The notes below the pieces were generated by a model. It was given only the letters and a program-made list of their open reading frames with translations. It did no database searches and was not told where the DNA came from. From assembly GCA_963816855.1 (NCBI GenBank), contig CAWFMA010000007.1, forward strand, positions 62,001 to 126,000: a DNA stretch of 64,000 nucleotides. The letters run 5' to 3'. Below, piece by piece: positions 35,354 to 43,149 of the stretch (its first letter is position 1; each line of letters starts with the position of its first letter). The DNA is from DASTFP01 sp963816855. GTDB lineage: Bacteria; Verrucomicrobiota; Verrucomicrobiia; Chthoniobacterales; Terrimicrobiaceae. The position numbers and the translations under genes were made by a program.

Positions 35354-36334
35354 ATGAAAGCTGCTTTCTCCCTGCTGTGCCTGATCGCGACGATGAATTT
35401 CGCGTTTGCGTTCGCCGGGCCACCGCCTTTCACGAATGGATCGCCGTTGATAACCGGAACGGATGGCACCTATCAGGCCACCGCTTCGGGAGTCAATCTC
35501 ACCGGCGTATTTTCGTTCGTGATCAAAGGAGGACTTCAAACATCGACCTCGAGCGCGGTCATCAACAGCTGGGTGTTCTTTGTTGACGGCGATGTCGTTC
35601 AAGGTCCGGTCGTCGCGGCGATCGACAGAGAGCATGTCGTCGGCGTGCTGAGCGGGGGGGACGGTGGGGCGGCGCAAAGCTTAACTACCGGAACCAATGG
35701 CGCTCTGACACTTCCAGCTGCCTTTATCGTCCCCGGGAACACTGCGTCGGGAGAATTCCGCGGCTCAATTTCGCTGAACAATCCCTACGGTTCGTTTCGA
35801 GGGAAGGGTACTTTGGAGGGCGCCCCGGCGCGAACTGATCAGCTTGTTGTTATCACAGAGCCTTCAGCCCCCGTTGTTTCCAACGGAGCTGTTGTTTCGG
35901 GGAACACCAACGTCGTCACCGTCCAACCAATTGTAATTCCCGGAAGTAGTTTCGGAATAACCAAATTCAAGTTCCACGGAACCCGGGTCTCCGTGGTCCC
36001 CGCGACCGCGTTCGAGCGGTTCGGCGGCGGCTTCTCCGGCCGCTTCTCCCTCTTCTGGCTAGCGACTTGGCAGCTCGAAGAAGTTGGGCCGTCATGCCCT
36101 GATGGCTGTCGCCCTTCCTTCTCGTTCGGTTTTGGACCTTTCGGATCTTCACCTTCGACGAGCCGGTTTGCGTCCGCGGAACTCTTCCGTTTTGGCCTTT
36201 ACGCTCGCCGAGCTTCTCGTGGCGATCCTGGTCGTGGCGATCCTGGCGGCCCTGTCGATCCAAGGCTACTCGAAGATCGTCGAGTCCGTTGCCAAAGCGA
36301 AGTGTATTTCAAACATGAAGAACCTGCATGTTAG
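35354..36334 (+). CDS. secreted protein with run-on C-terminus
   Basis: 326 residues if read to the first stop. A signal peptide (AAFSLLCLIATMNFAFAFA) precedes a beta-rich domain (20-220: TGTDGTYQATASGVNLTGVF, WVFFVDGDVVQGPVV, GEFRGSISLNNPYGSFRGKG) typical of small exported Verrucomicrobia proteins, which end shortly after an FKFxGTRVS-like strand (here ITKFKFHGTRVSVVP). The last 90 or so residues are low-complexity and overlap the pseudopilin gene in another frame by more than 200 bp. The natural stop has probably been lost by an indel near 36.0 kb. Confidence 0.55.
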   Translation: MKAAFSLLCLIATMNFAFAFAGPPPFTNGSPLITGTDGTYQATASGVNLTGVFSFVIKGGLQTSTSSAVINSWVFFVDGDVVQGPVVAAIDREHVVGVLSGGDGGAAQSLTTGTNGALTLPAAFIVPGNTASGEFRGSISLNNPYGSFRGKGTLEGAPARTDQLVVITEPSAPVVSNGAVVSGNTNVVTVQPIVIPGSSFGITKFKFHGTRVSVVPATAFERFGGGFSGRFSLFWLATWQLEEVGPSCPDGCRPSFSFGFGPFGSSPSTSRFASAELFRFGLYARRASRGDPGRGDPGGPVDPRLLEDRRVRCQSEVYFKHEEPAC

Positions 36335-36638
36335 CTTTGCGGCTTACATTCAGGACAACGGTCACTGGCCGCAGCAGCCAGACTTCGAGGACGACTATTC
36401 CCGGCAATATCAGAACTGGTGGCTGCAGACGATGGACCCCTACACGCAGTCTCGCGAGATTTGGAAGTGCCCCATCCTGACCAAAATGGGAGCGTCCGCG
36501 CCGGAAGGCGAGCGGCTGGAAATTCACTATACGCCGACTCGCTTTGACGCGAGGCCCACCACTCCCTACCGGTGGGAAAAACAGCCTTGGCTGGTTGAGG
36601 TGGCAGCGTTCACGGCAATGGTGGCCCACTCCTTCTGA
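36102..36638 (+). CDS. type II pseudopilin-like protein, C-terminus frameshifted
   Basis: 178 residues as read. A 32-residue leader ends in Ala instead of Gly before the methylated Phe (A32|FTLAE), with Glu37 and a hydrophobic helix (LLVAILVVAILAALSIQGYS), so prepilin peptidase processing is expected. The body carries CISNMKNLHVSFAAYIQDNG and WKCPIL. At about 36607 one base appears to be missing: the next frame continues VHGNGGPLLLMPDGSVRSL and EVVPDFYKK to a TAG at 36695-36697, the normal C-terminus of this family. As written the protein ends in an aberrant FTAMVAHSF. Confidence 0.75.
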   Translation: MAVALPSRSVLDLSDLHLRRAGLRPRNSSVLAFTLAELLVAILVVAILAALSIQGYSKIVESVAKAKCISNMKNLHVSFAAYIQDNGHWPQQPDFEDDYSRQYQNWWLQTMDPYTQSREIWKCPILTKMGASAPEGERLEIHYTPTRFDARPTTPYRWEKQPWLVEVAAFTAMVAHSF

Positions 36639-36723
36639 TGCCCGACGGGAGCGTCAGAAGTCTCGCCGAGGTGGTACCCGACTTCTACAAGAAATAGACC
36701 GATCCGGCGGTCAGATCCGCTAA

Positions 36724-37413
36724 TCAGCCTTTTTCTTGCGCGACCCAGTCGATGGCGAAGCGGACCATCTCGCCGGCGTCCCTGAACCCGAGCTTCTCCT
36801 TGATGTGCGCCCGGTGGGTCTCGATGGTCTTGACGCTGAGATGAAGCTCGGACGCGATCCCCTTGGTCCCGAGGCCTCGCCCGAGCATTTCCAGGACCTC
36901 GAGCTCGCGGTCCGAAAGCTTGTCGACGGGCGAACCCATGCCGCCTTCGACGGATTGGACAGCCTGGAAGATCAGCCGCTGGCTGAACTCGGGGCTGACA
37001 TAAATTTCGTTCTTGAGGACCCTTCGCAGCGCGGCCAACACATGCGTGAGCGCCTCGGCTTTCATCACGTAGCCTAACGCGCCGGCTCGGAGCGCTCGCA
37101 GCGCGTAAAGCGACTCGTCGTGCATGGAAAGCATCAAGAGCGGAAGATTCGGCTTTTCCGCCTTCATCAATTTGATCAGCTCGATGCCATTGGTCCCCGG
37201 CAGGGAAATATCCAACAGGGCGACGTCCGGTTGAAGTGCTCTCATGGCCTCAAGCGCAGAAGGCGAGGAGGAAGCCTCGCCGCAAACGACGAGATCCGAC
37301 TCAGCATTGATGAGCGCAGTGATGCCGTGACGGAAAACAGGATGGTCATCAACGATCAGCACGCGCCTCTTTCCTTCGTCGGACGTGCCGTCGGCCTGCT
37401 CTTTGACGTTCAT
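36724..37413 (-). CDS. NarL/FixJ-type response regulator
   Basis: 229 residues. Receiver domain with acidic pair D22/D23, phospho-acceptor D68 (LLDISLPG) and the conserved Thr/Ser and Lys positions (LMLSMHD; VMKAEA). The LuxR-type helix-turn-helix occupies about 165-225 (LSDRELEVLEMLGRGLGTKG, SVKTIETHRAHIKEKLG). Its ATG sits in the stop of the sensor gene (ATGA), so the two are made together. All receiver residues look intact, in contrast to the partner kinase. Confidence 0.9.
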   Translation of the reverse strand: MNVKEQADGTSDEGKRRVLIVDDHPVFRHGITALINAESDLVVCGEASSSPSALEAMRALQPDVALLDISLPGTNGIELIKLMKAEKPNLPLLMLSMHDESLYALRALRAGALGYVMKAEALTHVLAALRRVLKNEIYVSPEFSQRLIFQAVQSVEGGMGSPVDKLSDRELEVLEMLGRGLGTKGIASELHLSVKTIETHRAHIKEKLGFRDAGEMVRFAIDWVAQEKG

Positions 37414-38417
37414 GACGATTCGGGAAACGTACAGGTGATGCTGGTTCCAACTCCCCCATGAAACTTCACTCGAAGACGTCCTTGGACGGCTTTCGCACAA
37501 TAGAGCAAGATTTTCGAAACCAGATGATCGGGATCCCGCGTTAAAGGTCCTTCGTTGGGCCCGTCGTCGGTGATACTCAGCCGGGCGAAACCTCCCCTGC
37601 CCGACAGCCGGATGGAAATTTTCGTCGCGCCGGTCTCATGTATGGCGTGATCAGCCGTTTCACGCGCAATGCGATACGCCTGGAGAACGAGATCGAAAGG
37701 CTCGACGGCGCTGTTGGTGTCGCAGCGGAATTCGCAAGGAATGAATTGATTGATTCGGACGGCCAGGCGCTGCAGCGCGGCCGGCAAGCCTCGCTCAAGC
37801 TCCGCCGGGTAAAGGCCATGGGAAATGTCGCGAACCTGCACCACCGCCTCGTTGACCAGGCGGGCCAGATCGTGCAATTGCCCTGCGTGCCGGGATCCTT
37901 CCCGGTCGAGATCCGACGCCAGCGCCTTTACGGCGAACGCGGCGCCGAGAATGTGCTGAGAGAGATGGTCGTGCATTTCCCGGCCAATCCGCCGCTGCTC
38001 CCGTCCGGCGGCATCGAGGAATGCGTGCTCCAGAAATTTCAACTCGGTAACGTCTCTGACCATCAAAAGGTGGCGCCGCTGGCTCGCTTCGGTGGCCCGA
38101 GACCAGACCTCCACCGCTTTCGTCTTACCGTTCCTGGTCCTGCAGGTAAGTTCCAATCGGGTTTCCTTGGAATCTTCACTTTGGATAAAGAGCTTCTCGA
38201 GCCCCGCTTTCGGAAAGAGGACCTCTATTTTTCGCCCCAGGATATCTTTTGCCGGCCAGCCAAAAATGAGCTCGGCCGCTCCCTCCCAGGAGGTCACCTC
38301 GTGCGCGGGATTCACGGTGAGCAGACCATTCCCGCTCGCAGCAAGCAAGGGCAGCAAGACATCTCGCGGCTCAAGCGTTCCCCGGCCGTTTGCGCCGCGA
38401 TCAATCTCGGAAATCAT
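37410..38417 (-). CDS. NarL-type sensor kinase with degenerate ATP-binding domain
   Basis: 335 residues from ATG 38417. A PAS domain (about 18-130: VTSWEGAAELIFGWPAKDIL) precedes the HisKA_3 helix with the phospho-acceptor in REQRRIGREMHDHLSQHILG (His149). The ATPase domain should have EALxNAxRHA, DNGxG and GLGL boxes. Here the first reads RETADHAIHETGA (252-264) with His where the Mg-binding Asn belongs, the second reads TDDGPNEG, and the third is missing (DHLVSKILLYCAKAVQG). No signal or membrane helix, so cytosolic. It may act as a phosphatase or sensor scaffold instead of an autokinase. Confidence 0.8.
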   Translation of the reverse strand: MISEIDRGANGRGTLEPRDVLLPLLAASGNGLLTVNPAHEVTSWEGAAELIFGWPAKDILGRKIEVLFPKAGLEKLFIQSEDSKETRLELTCRTRNGKTKAVEVWSRATEASQRRHLLMVRDVTELKFLEHAFLDAAGREQRRIGREMHDHLSQHILGAAFAVKALASDLDREGSRHAGQLHDLARLVNEAVVQVRDISHGLYPAELERGLPAALQRLAVRINQFIPCEFRCDTNSAVEPFDLVLQAYRIARETADHAIHETGATKISIRLSGRGGFARLSITDDGPNEGPLTRDPDHLVSKILLYCAKAVQGRLRVKFHGGVGTSITCTFPESS

Positions 38418-38526
38418 CTGCCTGGCACTATAGCAGCTTTTGTTCGCCCTGTGCAGGGATCTCCATGTCATGGAAGCCTCTCGCTTGCTTGTATTTCCGC
38501 CTCGCCAAGCCGTGAATCCCGGCGGT

Positions 38527-38694
38527 TCAGACGCGGGGTGGACGGCCACGGAAAAGGAGGGAGACTAGAAACAGGATAATGAAGAGGCCGAAAAGGACTT
38601 GTGCGATCCACGCGGCGGAACCGGCGATTCCTCCGAAGCCAAGGACGGCTGCAATCAGTGCGATGATCAAGAATGTGAGCGCCCAACTGAGCAT
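38527..38694 (-). CDS. DUF1328 family small membrane protein
   Basis: 55 residues: MLSWALTFLIIALIAAVLGF, then GGIAGSAAWIAQVLFGLFII and a short LFLVSLLFRGRPPRV tail. Two membrane helices and the FGGIAGSAAxIA motif identify the DUF1328 (YtjA-type) family of stress-associated membrane peptides. AGAAAGGT lies 8 bp before the ATG. It sits upstream of the sensor kinase on the same strand. Confidence 0.88.
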   Translation of the reverse strand: MLSWALTFLIIALIAAVLGFGGIAGSAAWIAQVLFGLFIILFLVSLLFRGRPPRV

Positions 38695-38834
38695 GATTTA
38701 CCTTTCTGTTTTTTGGGAATCGCTCTCCGAACCGGCACCGGGCGTATGGCCCGGAGAATTTTGGAAAGGTCGGACCAGAAAGTCCTGCGCGGAAGAGTCG
38801 TCTCGCGGCTGTTCGGAGCCTCGATCTGATCTGG

Positions 38835-39197
38835 TTAGACCTGCGCCGCGACTTGCGAAGCCGCCTCCTCGAGAAGCGGGTCCAGATCGTCCGGGAGGAA
38901 GGGTTTCGTCAAATGATGCCTATACCCCGACGCCTGGCTCTTCTCCTTGTCGGAAGGACTTCCGAAGCCGCTCATCGCGATGCCGAATGGCTTGGGATCC
39001 ATTTGATTGAGCAATCTCCATCCGTCTCCGTCCGGGAGGGTTATATCGGAAATGAGGATGTCAAAATTCAGAGACAAAGCCAAGTCCAGGGCGGTCGCAA
39101 TGTCTCGTGCCGGGTGGACCTGGTGTCCCTTTTGCTCGAGATACCGCGTCAGGTAGCTCAGCGTGTCTTCGTGATTCTCGACCAGAAGGATTCTCAA
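38835..39197 (-). CDS. single-domain response regulator receiver
   Basis: 120 residues, receiver domain only. LLVENHEDT at the first strand, phospho-acceptor D51 in ISDITLPDGDG, Ser76 in AMSGFGS and Lys98 in LTKPF are present. The pair ENHED replaces the usual DD, as in many receivers of hybrid-kinase systems. No output domain; it may act with the neighbouring sensor or a distant kinase. Confidence 0.85.
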   Translation of the reverse strand: MRILLVENHEDTLSYLTRYLEQKGHQVHPARDIATALDLALSLNFDILISDITLPDGDGWRLLNQMDPKPFGIAMSGFGSPSDKEKSQASGYRHHLTKPFLPDDLDPLLEEAASQVAAQV

Positions 39198-39394
39198 GAG
39201 ACGTGGTGGACGAGATTAAATAAGCGTTTGGGGAAAGTGAGTTGCAAGCCCGAAGAATGAATGTTAGGCGAAAAAATGCCAGGCGGGGGAAATCGGACCT
39301 TGGGTTTTAATGTGGGCCAGGCCAAAAGCAATTGGTGACCATTGAGGACCGGAAGGCCATCGGACGACGATAGCTCTAGAAAGCAAGAAACGAT

Positions 39395-39826
39395 ATGGCA
39401 GCGAAAAAGTCAGTTAAACAGGTGCCCGGCGCAAAACCTCCAAAGTGCGTTAAAGATATCGCGTGTCTCGAGCCAAAACCCCTCCAGGAGAAGAGTTCAC
39501 TCAAGGACGCCGGCGAAAAGATGAGATTGCTGCACGCTGATCGCTTGCCAGTCGCTTCGGGCACGCGGCTTGTCGGAGCGGTGGAGGGAAAGTACCCGGA
39601 GCGCAAGGCCGCCGGATTCGGCCATGATCCCGCGACCACTCTCGTCCGCGGAATCATGTCAAAAAAAATCTACTACTGCTTCGTGGATCAGTCGCTGGAT
39701 GAGGCGCGAAAAATCATCGCAGACCACCGGATACAGTACTTGCCGGTCGTGGATAAAGAAATGCGAGTCATCGGGATCGTGACGAAGGCTGACCTTGCGC
39801 TGGCCGAGCGGCGGTCCAAGAAGTAG
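39395..39826 (+). CDS. CBS-domain pair protein
   Basis: 143 residues. A Lys-rich start (MAAKKSVKQVPGAKPPK) leads into two CBS repeats, the first irregular (SSLKDAGEKMRLLHADRLPV) and the second typical (QSLDEARKIIADHRIQYLPV, then VIGIVTKADLA). CBS pairs bind adenine nucleotides and sense energy state. No effector domain is attached. It has a clear AAGAAACGATATGG start context. Confidence 0.75.
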   Translation: MAAKKSVKQVPGAKPPKCVKDIACLEPKPLQEKSSLKDAGEKMRLLHADRLPVASGTRLVGAVEGKYPERKAAGFGHDPATTLVRGIMSKKIYYCFVDQSLDEARKIIADHRIQYLPVVDKEMRVIGIVTKADLALAERRSKK

Positions 39827-39898
39827 AAAGCGCGCGTGGTCGCGTCGCCACGGTGACCGCCCCCCGATTCCCCAAGCGGTCATTCTCCAGCCGTTCTT

Positions 39899-40178
39899 TT
39901 AGCAGACTGTTGAAATACCCGCGTATGCCACGTTGCAGTCAATTTTCGGAAGATCGCAAAGAGTCGAGCGCAGAGCGTAGCCGCAGTGCTACGCGCAAGC
40001 GTGGCGACGTAGCGAGAGCCGAAAATTGGCGCAACCCGCAGGGCGTGAGCTCTTTGGGACATCTCTCGGCATCCTTCCTCAGTTACAGCCCCTTTTGGGA
40101 TGCTCCTTCGTCCCTCCACCGATATGTGCCCCAAATAGCCCACGCGTGACATGCGAGGGTATTTCAACAGTCTCCTAG
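39899..40178. repeat. palindromic MITE-like element, copy A
   Basis: 280 bp with near-perfect terminal inverted repeats: TTAGCAGACTGTTGAAATAC at the left and, on the other strand from the right, CTAGGAGACTGTTGAAATAC (22 or so matched bases continuing into CCGCGTATG/CCTCGCATG). Inside are nested inverted repeats: CAATTTTCGG/CCGAAAATTG around a GCGTAGC/GCTACGC hairpin (39975-39994), and a looser GGGACATCTCTCGG/CCGATATGTGCCCC pair in the right half. There is no open frame of note. The TAG of the right-hand CTAG is the stop codon of the neighbouring minus-strand gene. Copy B lies at 43.5 kb. Confidence 0.8.
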
Positions 40179-40528
40179 GACTGCGACGGGCCGGAAGGAG
40201 AATCCAGGAGCGGCTCTCTTTCCTTTTCCGCGTAACCGGATCCCCGGATTTCGTCGCCTTGCTTTTGAACGAATTCGTACAATTTGACGGCGCCCAGCAC
40301 GACGATGGCGGGTTTGATAAGGAAGAAGAGCAGCTTCGTGATCAGCCGCAAAATCAGGAATATCGGGAAAAATTGAAGGAGATAGCCTCCCACCGCAGCT
40401 AATCCGACCGCGATCATGGGCGTCGATCGGATTTGATCTTCTACGTCCTGAATCCCTTGCGTCAGGGTTTCGTTTAGCGAGTCGCAGCCTTTTTTGAGAG
40501 AGTCGAGAGAATAATTTTCAGAGTTCAT
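40175..40528 (-). CDS. small membrane protein of unknown family
   Basis: 117 residues. A charged helical start (residues 1-38, DSLKKGCDSLNETLTQGIQD) precedes two membrane helices (IAVGLAAVGGYLLQFFPIF, LITKLLFFLIKPAIVVLGAV) and a charged tail. The layout recalls DUF883/YqjD-type ribosome-associated or stress membrane proteins, but I cannot place it in a family. Its TAG stop lies in the terminal CTAG of repeat copy A, so the C-terminus could have been cut or altered by the insertion. Confidence 0.6.
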   Translation of the reverse strand: MNSENYSLDSLKKGCDSLNETLTQGIQDVEDQIRSTPMIAVGLAAVGGYLLQFFPIFLILRLITKLLFFLIKPAIVVLGAVKLYEFVQKQGDEIRGSGYAEKEREPLLDSPSGPSQS

Positions 40529-40757
40529 AAAGTGTCAACATTGCAAATTTCTTGCTGCCGGGCTTGCTCAGGCAAAGGCAGATGGGCTTCTGTTCGTCGT
40601 GGACGCTTGCCGGTCAATGGAGAAGGCTCCCTGGCGAATTGCCGGAACGCGCTCTTCGCGGACGATTCCAGGAAAGCTCCGTGTTCGGAAGGCGGCGTCA
40701 TGTCTTTTGCTTTTCGGCTGGCAACTCGTCTGCGGTCGTTCTTTGGTCCACTATATC

Positions 40758-41528
40758 ATGGCATCCTCACGTGGCAATTCCCGCGATCCCCTCAAGTGTA
40801 TTAACGAACGGAACTCGAGGCGGGCTCGGCTTTGCCGGCTTGAAAATGACTGGCTGAGATTGTGCATCGCAATGTGCTGTTTGCAAGTTGGTATTGGAAG
40901 CTTCTGTGCGGCGGCCGCATTTGGCGAGACGGCGAAAGCGACGCCGACTCCCTCGCCGATGCCCGTGGCAGTCTCCTCGCTCAAGCCCGAAGATGTGCGG
41001 AATTTTGACCAAAATCCCCCCGCGGTGCAAAAACTCTTGCGGGCCGCCCTGGAGCTGACCGAACGCCAGCTCGGCTACCTCTACGGCTCGGCCGAACCGG
41101 ACCGAGGCGGCATGGATTGCTCGGGAACGATCTACTATCTGCTTCAGGCTGACGGAGTGGCGGACGTCCCTCGATCCGCGAGTGAGCAGTATGTCTGGAC
41201 GCGGAAGGCGAATACCTTTTATCCGGTCGTCAGCAACCAGCTGGACAGCTTTGAGTTCGGCGCTCTACGTCCGGGAGACCTGCTGTTCTGGACGGGAACC
41301 TACTCGGTCAATGTCGATCCCCCTGTGTCCCACACGATGATTTACCTCGGCAAGGCGCGATCTGACGGGCGGCCGCTCATGGTCGGAGCCAGTGACGGGC
41401 GAACTTATCGCGGCGAGAAAAAATTCGGGGTCAGCGTCTTCGACTTTACCTTGCCGCAGCAGAACGCCAAGAACCCTGGCAGCAGATTTATCGGCTACGC
41501 AAAAATTCCGGGACAGGAGGGTTCTTAG
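40758..41528 (+). CDS. NlpC/P60 cysteine peptidase
   Basis: 256 residues from ATG 40758. After a basic start comes a hydrophobic segment (LCIAMCCLQVGIGSFCAAAA) that looks like a signal peptide, so the true start may be a TTG at 40860 or ATG at 40872. The C40 domain has Cys121 in GGMDCSGTIYYLL and His192 in SHTMIYLG. Such enzymes cut the D-Glu-diaminopimelate bond of cell-wall peptides. The stop (TTAGGAGACTTTCAAC) resembles one end of the repeat family. It converges with the ROK kinase gene. Confidence 0.8.
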   Translation: MASSRGNSRDPLKCINERNSRRARLCRLENDWLRLCIAMCCLQVGIGSFCAAAAFGETAKATPTPSPMPVAVSSLKPEDVRNFDQNPPAVQKLLRAALELTERQLGYLYGSAEPDRGGMDCSGTIYYLLQADGVADVPRSASEQYVWTRKANTFYPVVSNQLDSFEFGALRPGDLLFWTGTYSVNVDPPVSHTMIYLGKARSDGRPLMVGASDGRTYRGEKKFGVSVFDFTLPQQNAKNPGSRFIGYAKIPGQEGS

Positions 41529-41573
41529 GAGACTTTCAACTTTCTCCCAAGCTCGAATCCGTGATTTCGCGGC

Positions 41574-42287
41574 TTAGATATGCGCCTCGTTCCTGTGAAT
41601 CCGCCAGGATGTTGCGCATGCACTGGCGAACAGATCAGAACCCTCCCATAGGCGCTGCGCCCCGACATAAGCGGATTTGTTGTCCACGGAGCGACAGTTG
41701 GGCGGGAGAGGATCGACCAGCCGGGAATTTCCGCCCCCAAGGACCGTTTCATCGGGCTTGAAGACGTTCTGAAGCAACCCAATAGCCTCCACCACCGCCT
41801 CTGTCCAACGCTCGGGCCCATGGCGTTTGAGTGCGCTCTTCGAAAGACGGTCGACCAGGCGATTTTTTCGCGTGAGTTTGAGCAGGCCCACTTCGATCGG
41901 AACCACGATATCGTCGACGATCACCGCGGTCCCGATGCTCGTTCCCAAGCCGAGAAAAAGAAGGCGTCCGCTGGTGTAGTTTCCCAACGCCTGCATGGCG
42001 GCGTCATTGATCACCCGCACGGGTTTGCCGAAGGCTTTTGAGTAATCACAATCGACCCACCCATCGCCGAGATTGTGGGGTTCTTGGACGGGGGAGCCGT
42101 GTTCGACCAAGCCCGGAAATCCGAGCGAGATCCGCTCGAACTCAAGGTCCGACGCAAGTTCCAGAACTCCGCGCACCATTTCGCTCGCGCTCAGTTTTTG
42201 GCCGGATGGCATCTTGCGCATTTCTCCCTGGTGGCTGGCCATGATTTTCACGTAACTGCCACCGACGTCAATCATCAGCACGCTCAT
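41574..42287 (-). CDS. ROK-family sugar kinase (polyphosphate-glucokinase-like)
   Basis: 237 residues. The phosphate loop LMIDVGGSYVKI (4-15), GFPGLVEHG and LFLGLGTSIGTAVIVDD are ROK signatures; a C-terminal GGGNSRL follows. It should phosphorylate glucose or a related hexose, with ATP or polyphosphate. The classical zinc-binding HxxC(x)C cluster of larger ROK kinases is missing, as in the short PPGK group. It overlaps the HAD phosphatase gene by 4 bp. Confidence 0.75.
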   Translation of the reverse strand: MSVLMIDVGGSYVKIMASHQGEMRKMPSGQKLSASEMVRGVLELASDLEFERISLGFPGLVEHGSPVQEPHNLGDGWVDCDYSKAFGKPVRVINDAAMQALGNYTSGRLLFLGLGTSIGTAVIVDDIVVPIEVGLLKLTRKNRLVDRLSKSALKRHGPERWTEAVVEAIGLLQNVFKPDETVLGGGNSRLVDPLPPNCRSVDNKSAYVGAQRLWEGSDLFASACATSWRIHRNEAHI

Positions 42288-42976
42288 GGCGGCGTCTGCA
42301 TGGCTCCCCGCTCGTCAAGCTCCCCTCGCAGTGCCGAATCGATCAATTCCGTCACTCCCGCTCCGGCGCTATGTTGGGTCACCAAAGCCGCCCTCTCCTT
42401 GAGAGCGGGAAGGGCGTTGGCCACGGCAACCGAAAGCCCGCACAGTTCGAGGAAAGCGTGATCGTTTTCCGCATCGCCGACGCCGATGACATTTTCCGGG
42501 GGTATGTCGAAGCTTTGCAACGCCGCGGCAAGTCCGGTGGCTTTGTTGATGCCGGAAGGCAGAACCATGACCGCTCCCTTGTTGAAGATTACCTGAAGCT
42601 CGAGGCCGAGTTCCTTGATAACCTCCACGACGGTCGTCTCATGGGGTTCGCGCGTCGCCACGATCGACGTGCCGACCCCAAGCGGGTTGACTCCGCGCCT
42701 GGCCAGCTCCGCGACGAAGGTCTCGGACGGCGGCGCAGCCAAAGCCCGGGTTTCGCCGCTGCCGGGTTGGTAGAGGAGCGCTCCGTTTTCCGCGACCACC
42801 ATGTCAAAGATCGGCAAAAAATCTGCCTGAAAATCCCCAAGTTCCCGTCCGGTGACCAGAAACACGCGGACGTTTGCCGAGCGGAGCCGAGCCAACGCCA
42901 GGCGGGTCGGTTCGTCCACAACACCGTCCGTGGCGATGGTGCCATCGAAGTCGGTCGCGAGGGCCTGCCACTTCAT
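42284..42976 (-). CDS. HAD-IIB sugar phosphatase
   Basis: 230 residues, type IIB cap. Motif I DFDGTIATDG holds D9 and D11; motif II is FLVTGRE; the Lys and motif IV are SGINKATGL and GVGDAENDHAFLELC. This group removes phosphate from sugar phosphates such as sucrose 6-, trehalose 6- or mannosylglycerate phosphate. The next gene is a ROK kinase that overlaps it (ATGA). A kinase-phosphatase pair of opposite direction may tune a sugar phosphate pool; the substrate is unknown. Confidence 0.85.
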   Translation of the reverse strand: MKWQALATDFDGTIATDGVVDEPTRLALARLRSANVRVFLVTGRELGDFQADFLPIFDMVVAENGALLYQPGSGETRALAAPPSETFVAELARRGVNPLGVGTSIVATREPHETTVVEVIKELGLELQVIFNKGAVMVLPSGINKATGLAAALQSFDIPPENVIGVGDAENDHAFLELCGLSVAVANALPALKERAALVTQHSAGAGVTELIDSALRGELDERGAMQTPP

Positions 42977-43149
42977 AGTTCAAGCGAAATCGGTTGCGCG
43001 CCCGATTTTGCGTGTAGTCTCCGCGCAGGAGGGAAACCCCGCGACGAATTCCCCACCGTCCGTGTCTTTGAACACGGGAAACTTGCCAGGCGAATCTTGG
43101 TGCTCGATGCTTGCCTCACGACCCATCGCTTTCGCAACTTGAATATCAC

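Noticed and set aside
36219..36247. short tandem repeat GTGGCGATCCTGG in the pseudopilin
   Set aside because: It encodes the repeated VAILVVAIL of the membrane helix and needs no other explanation.
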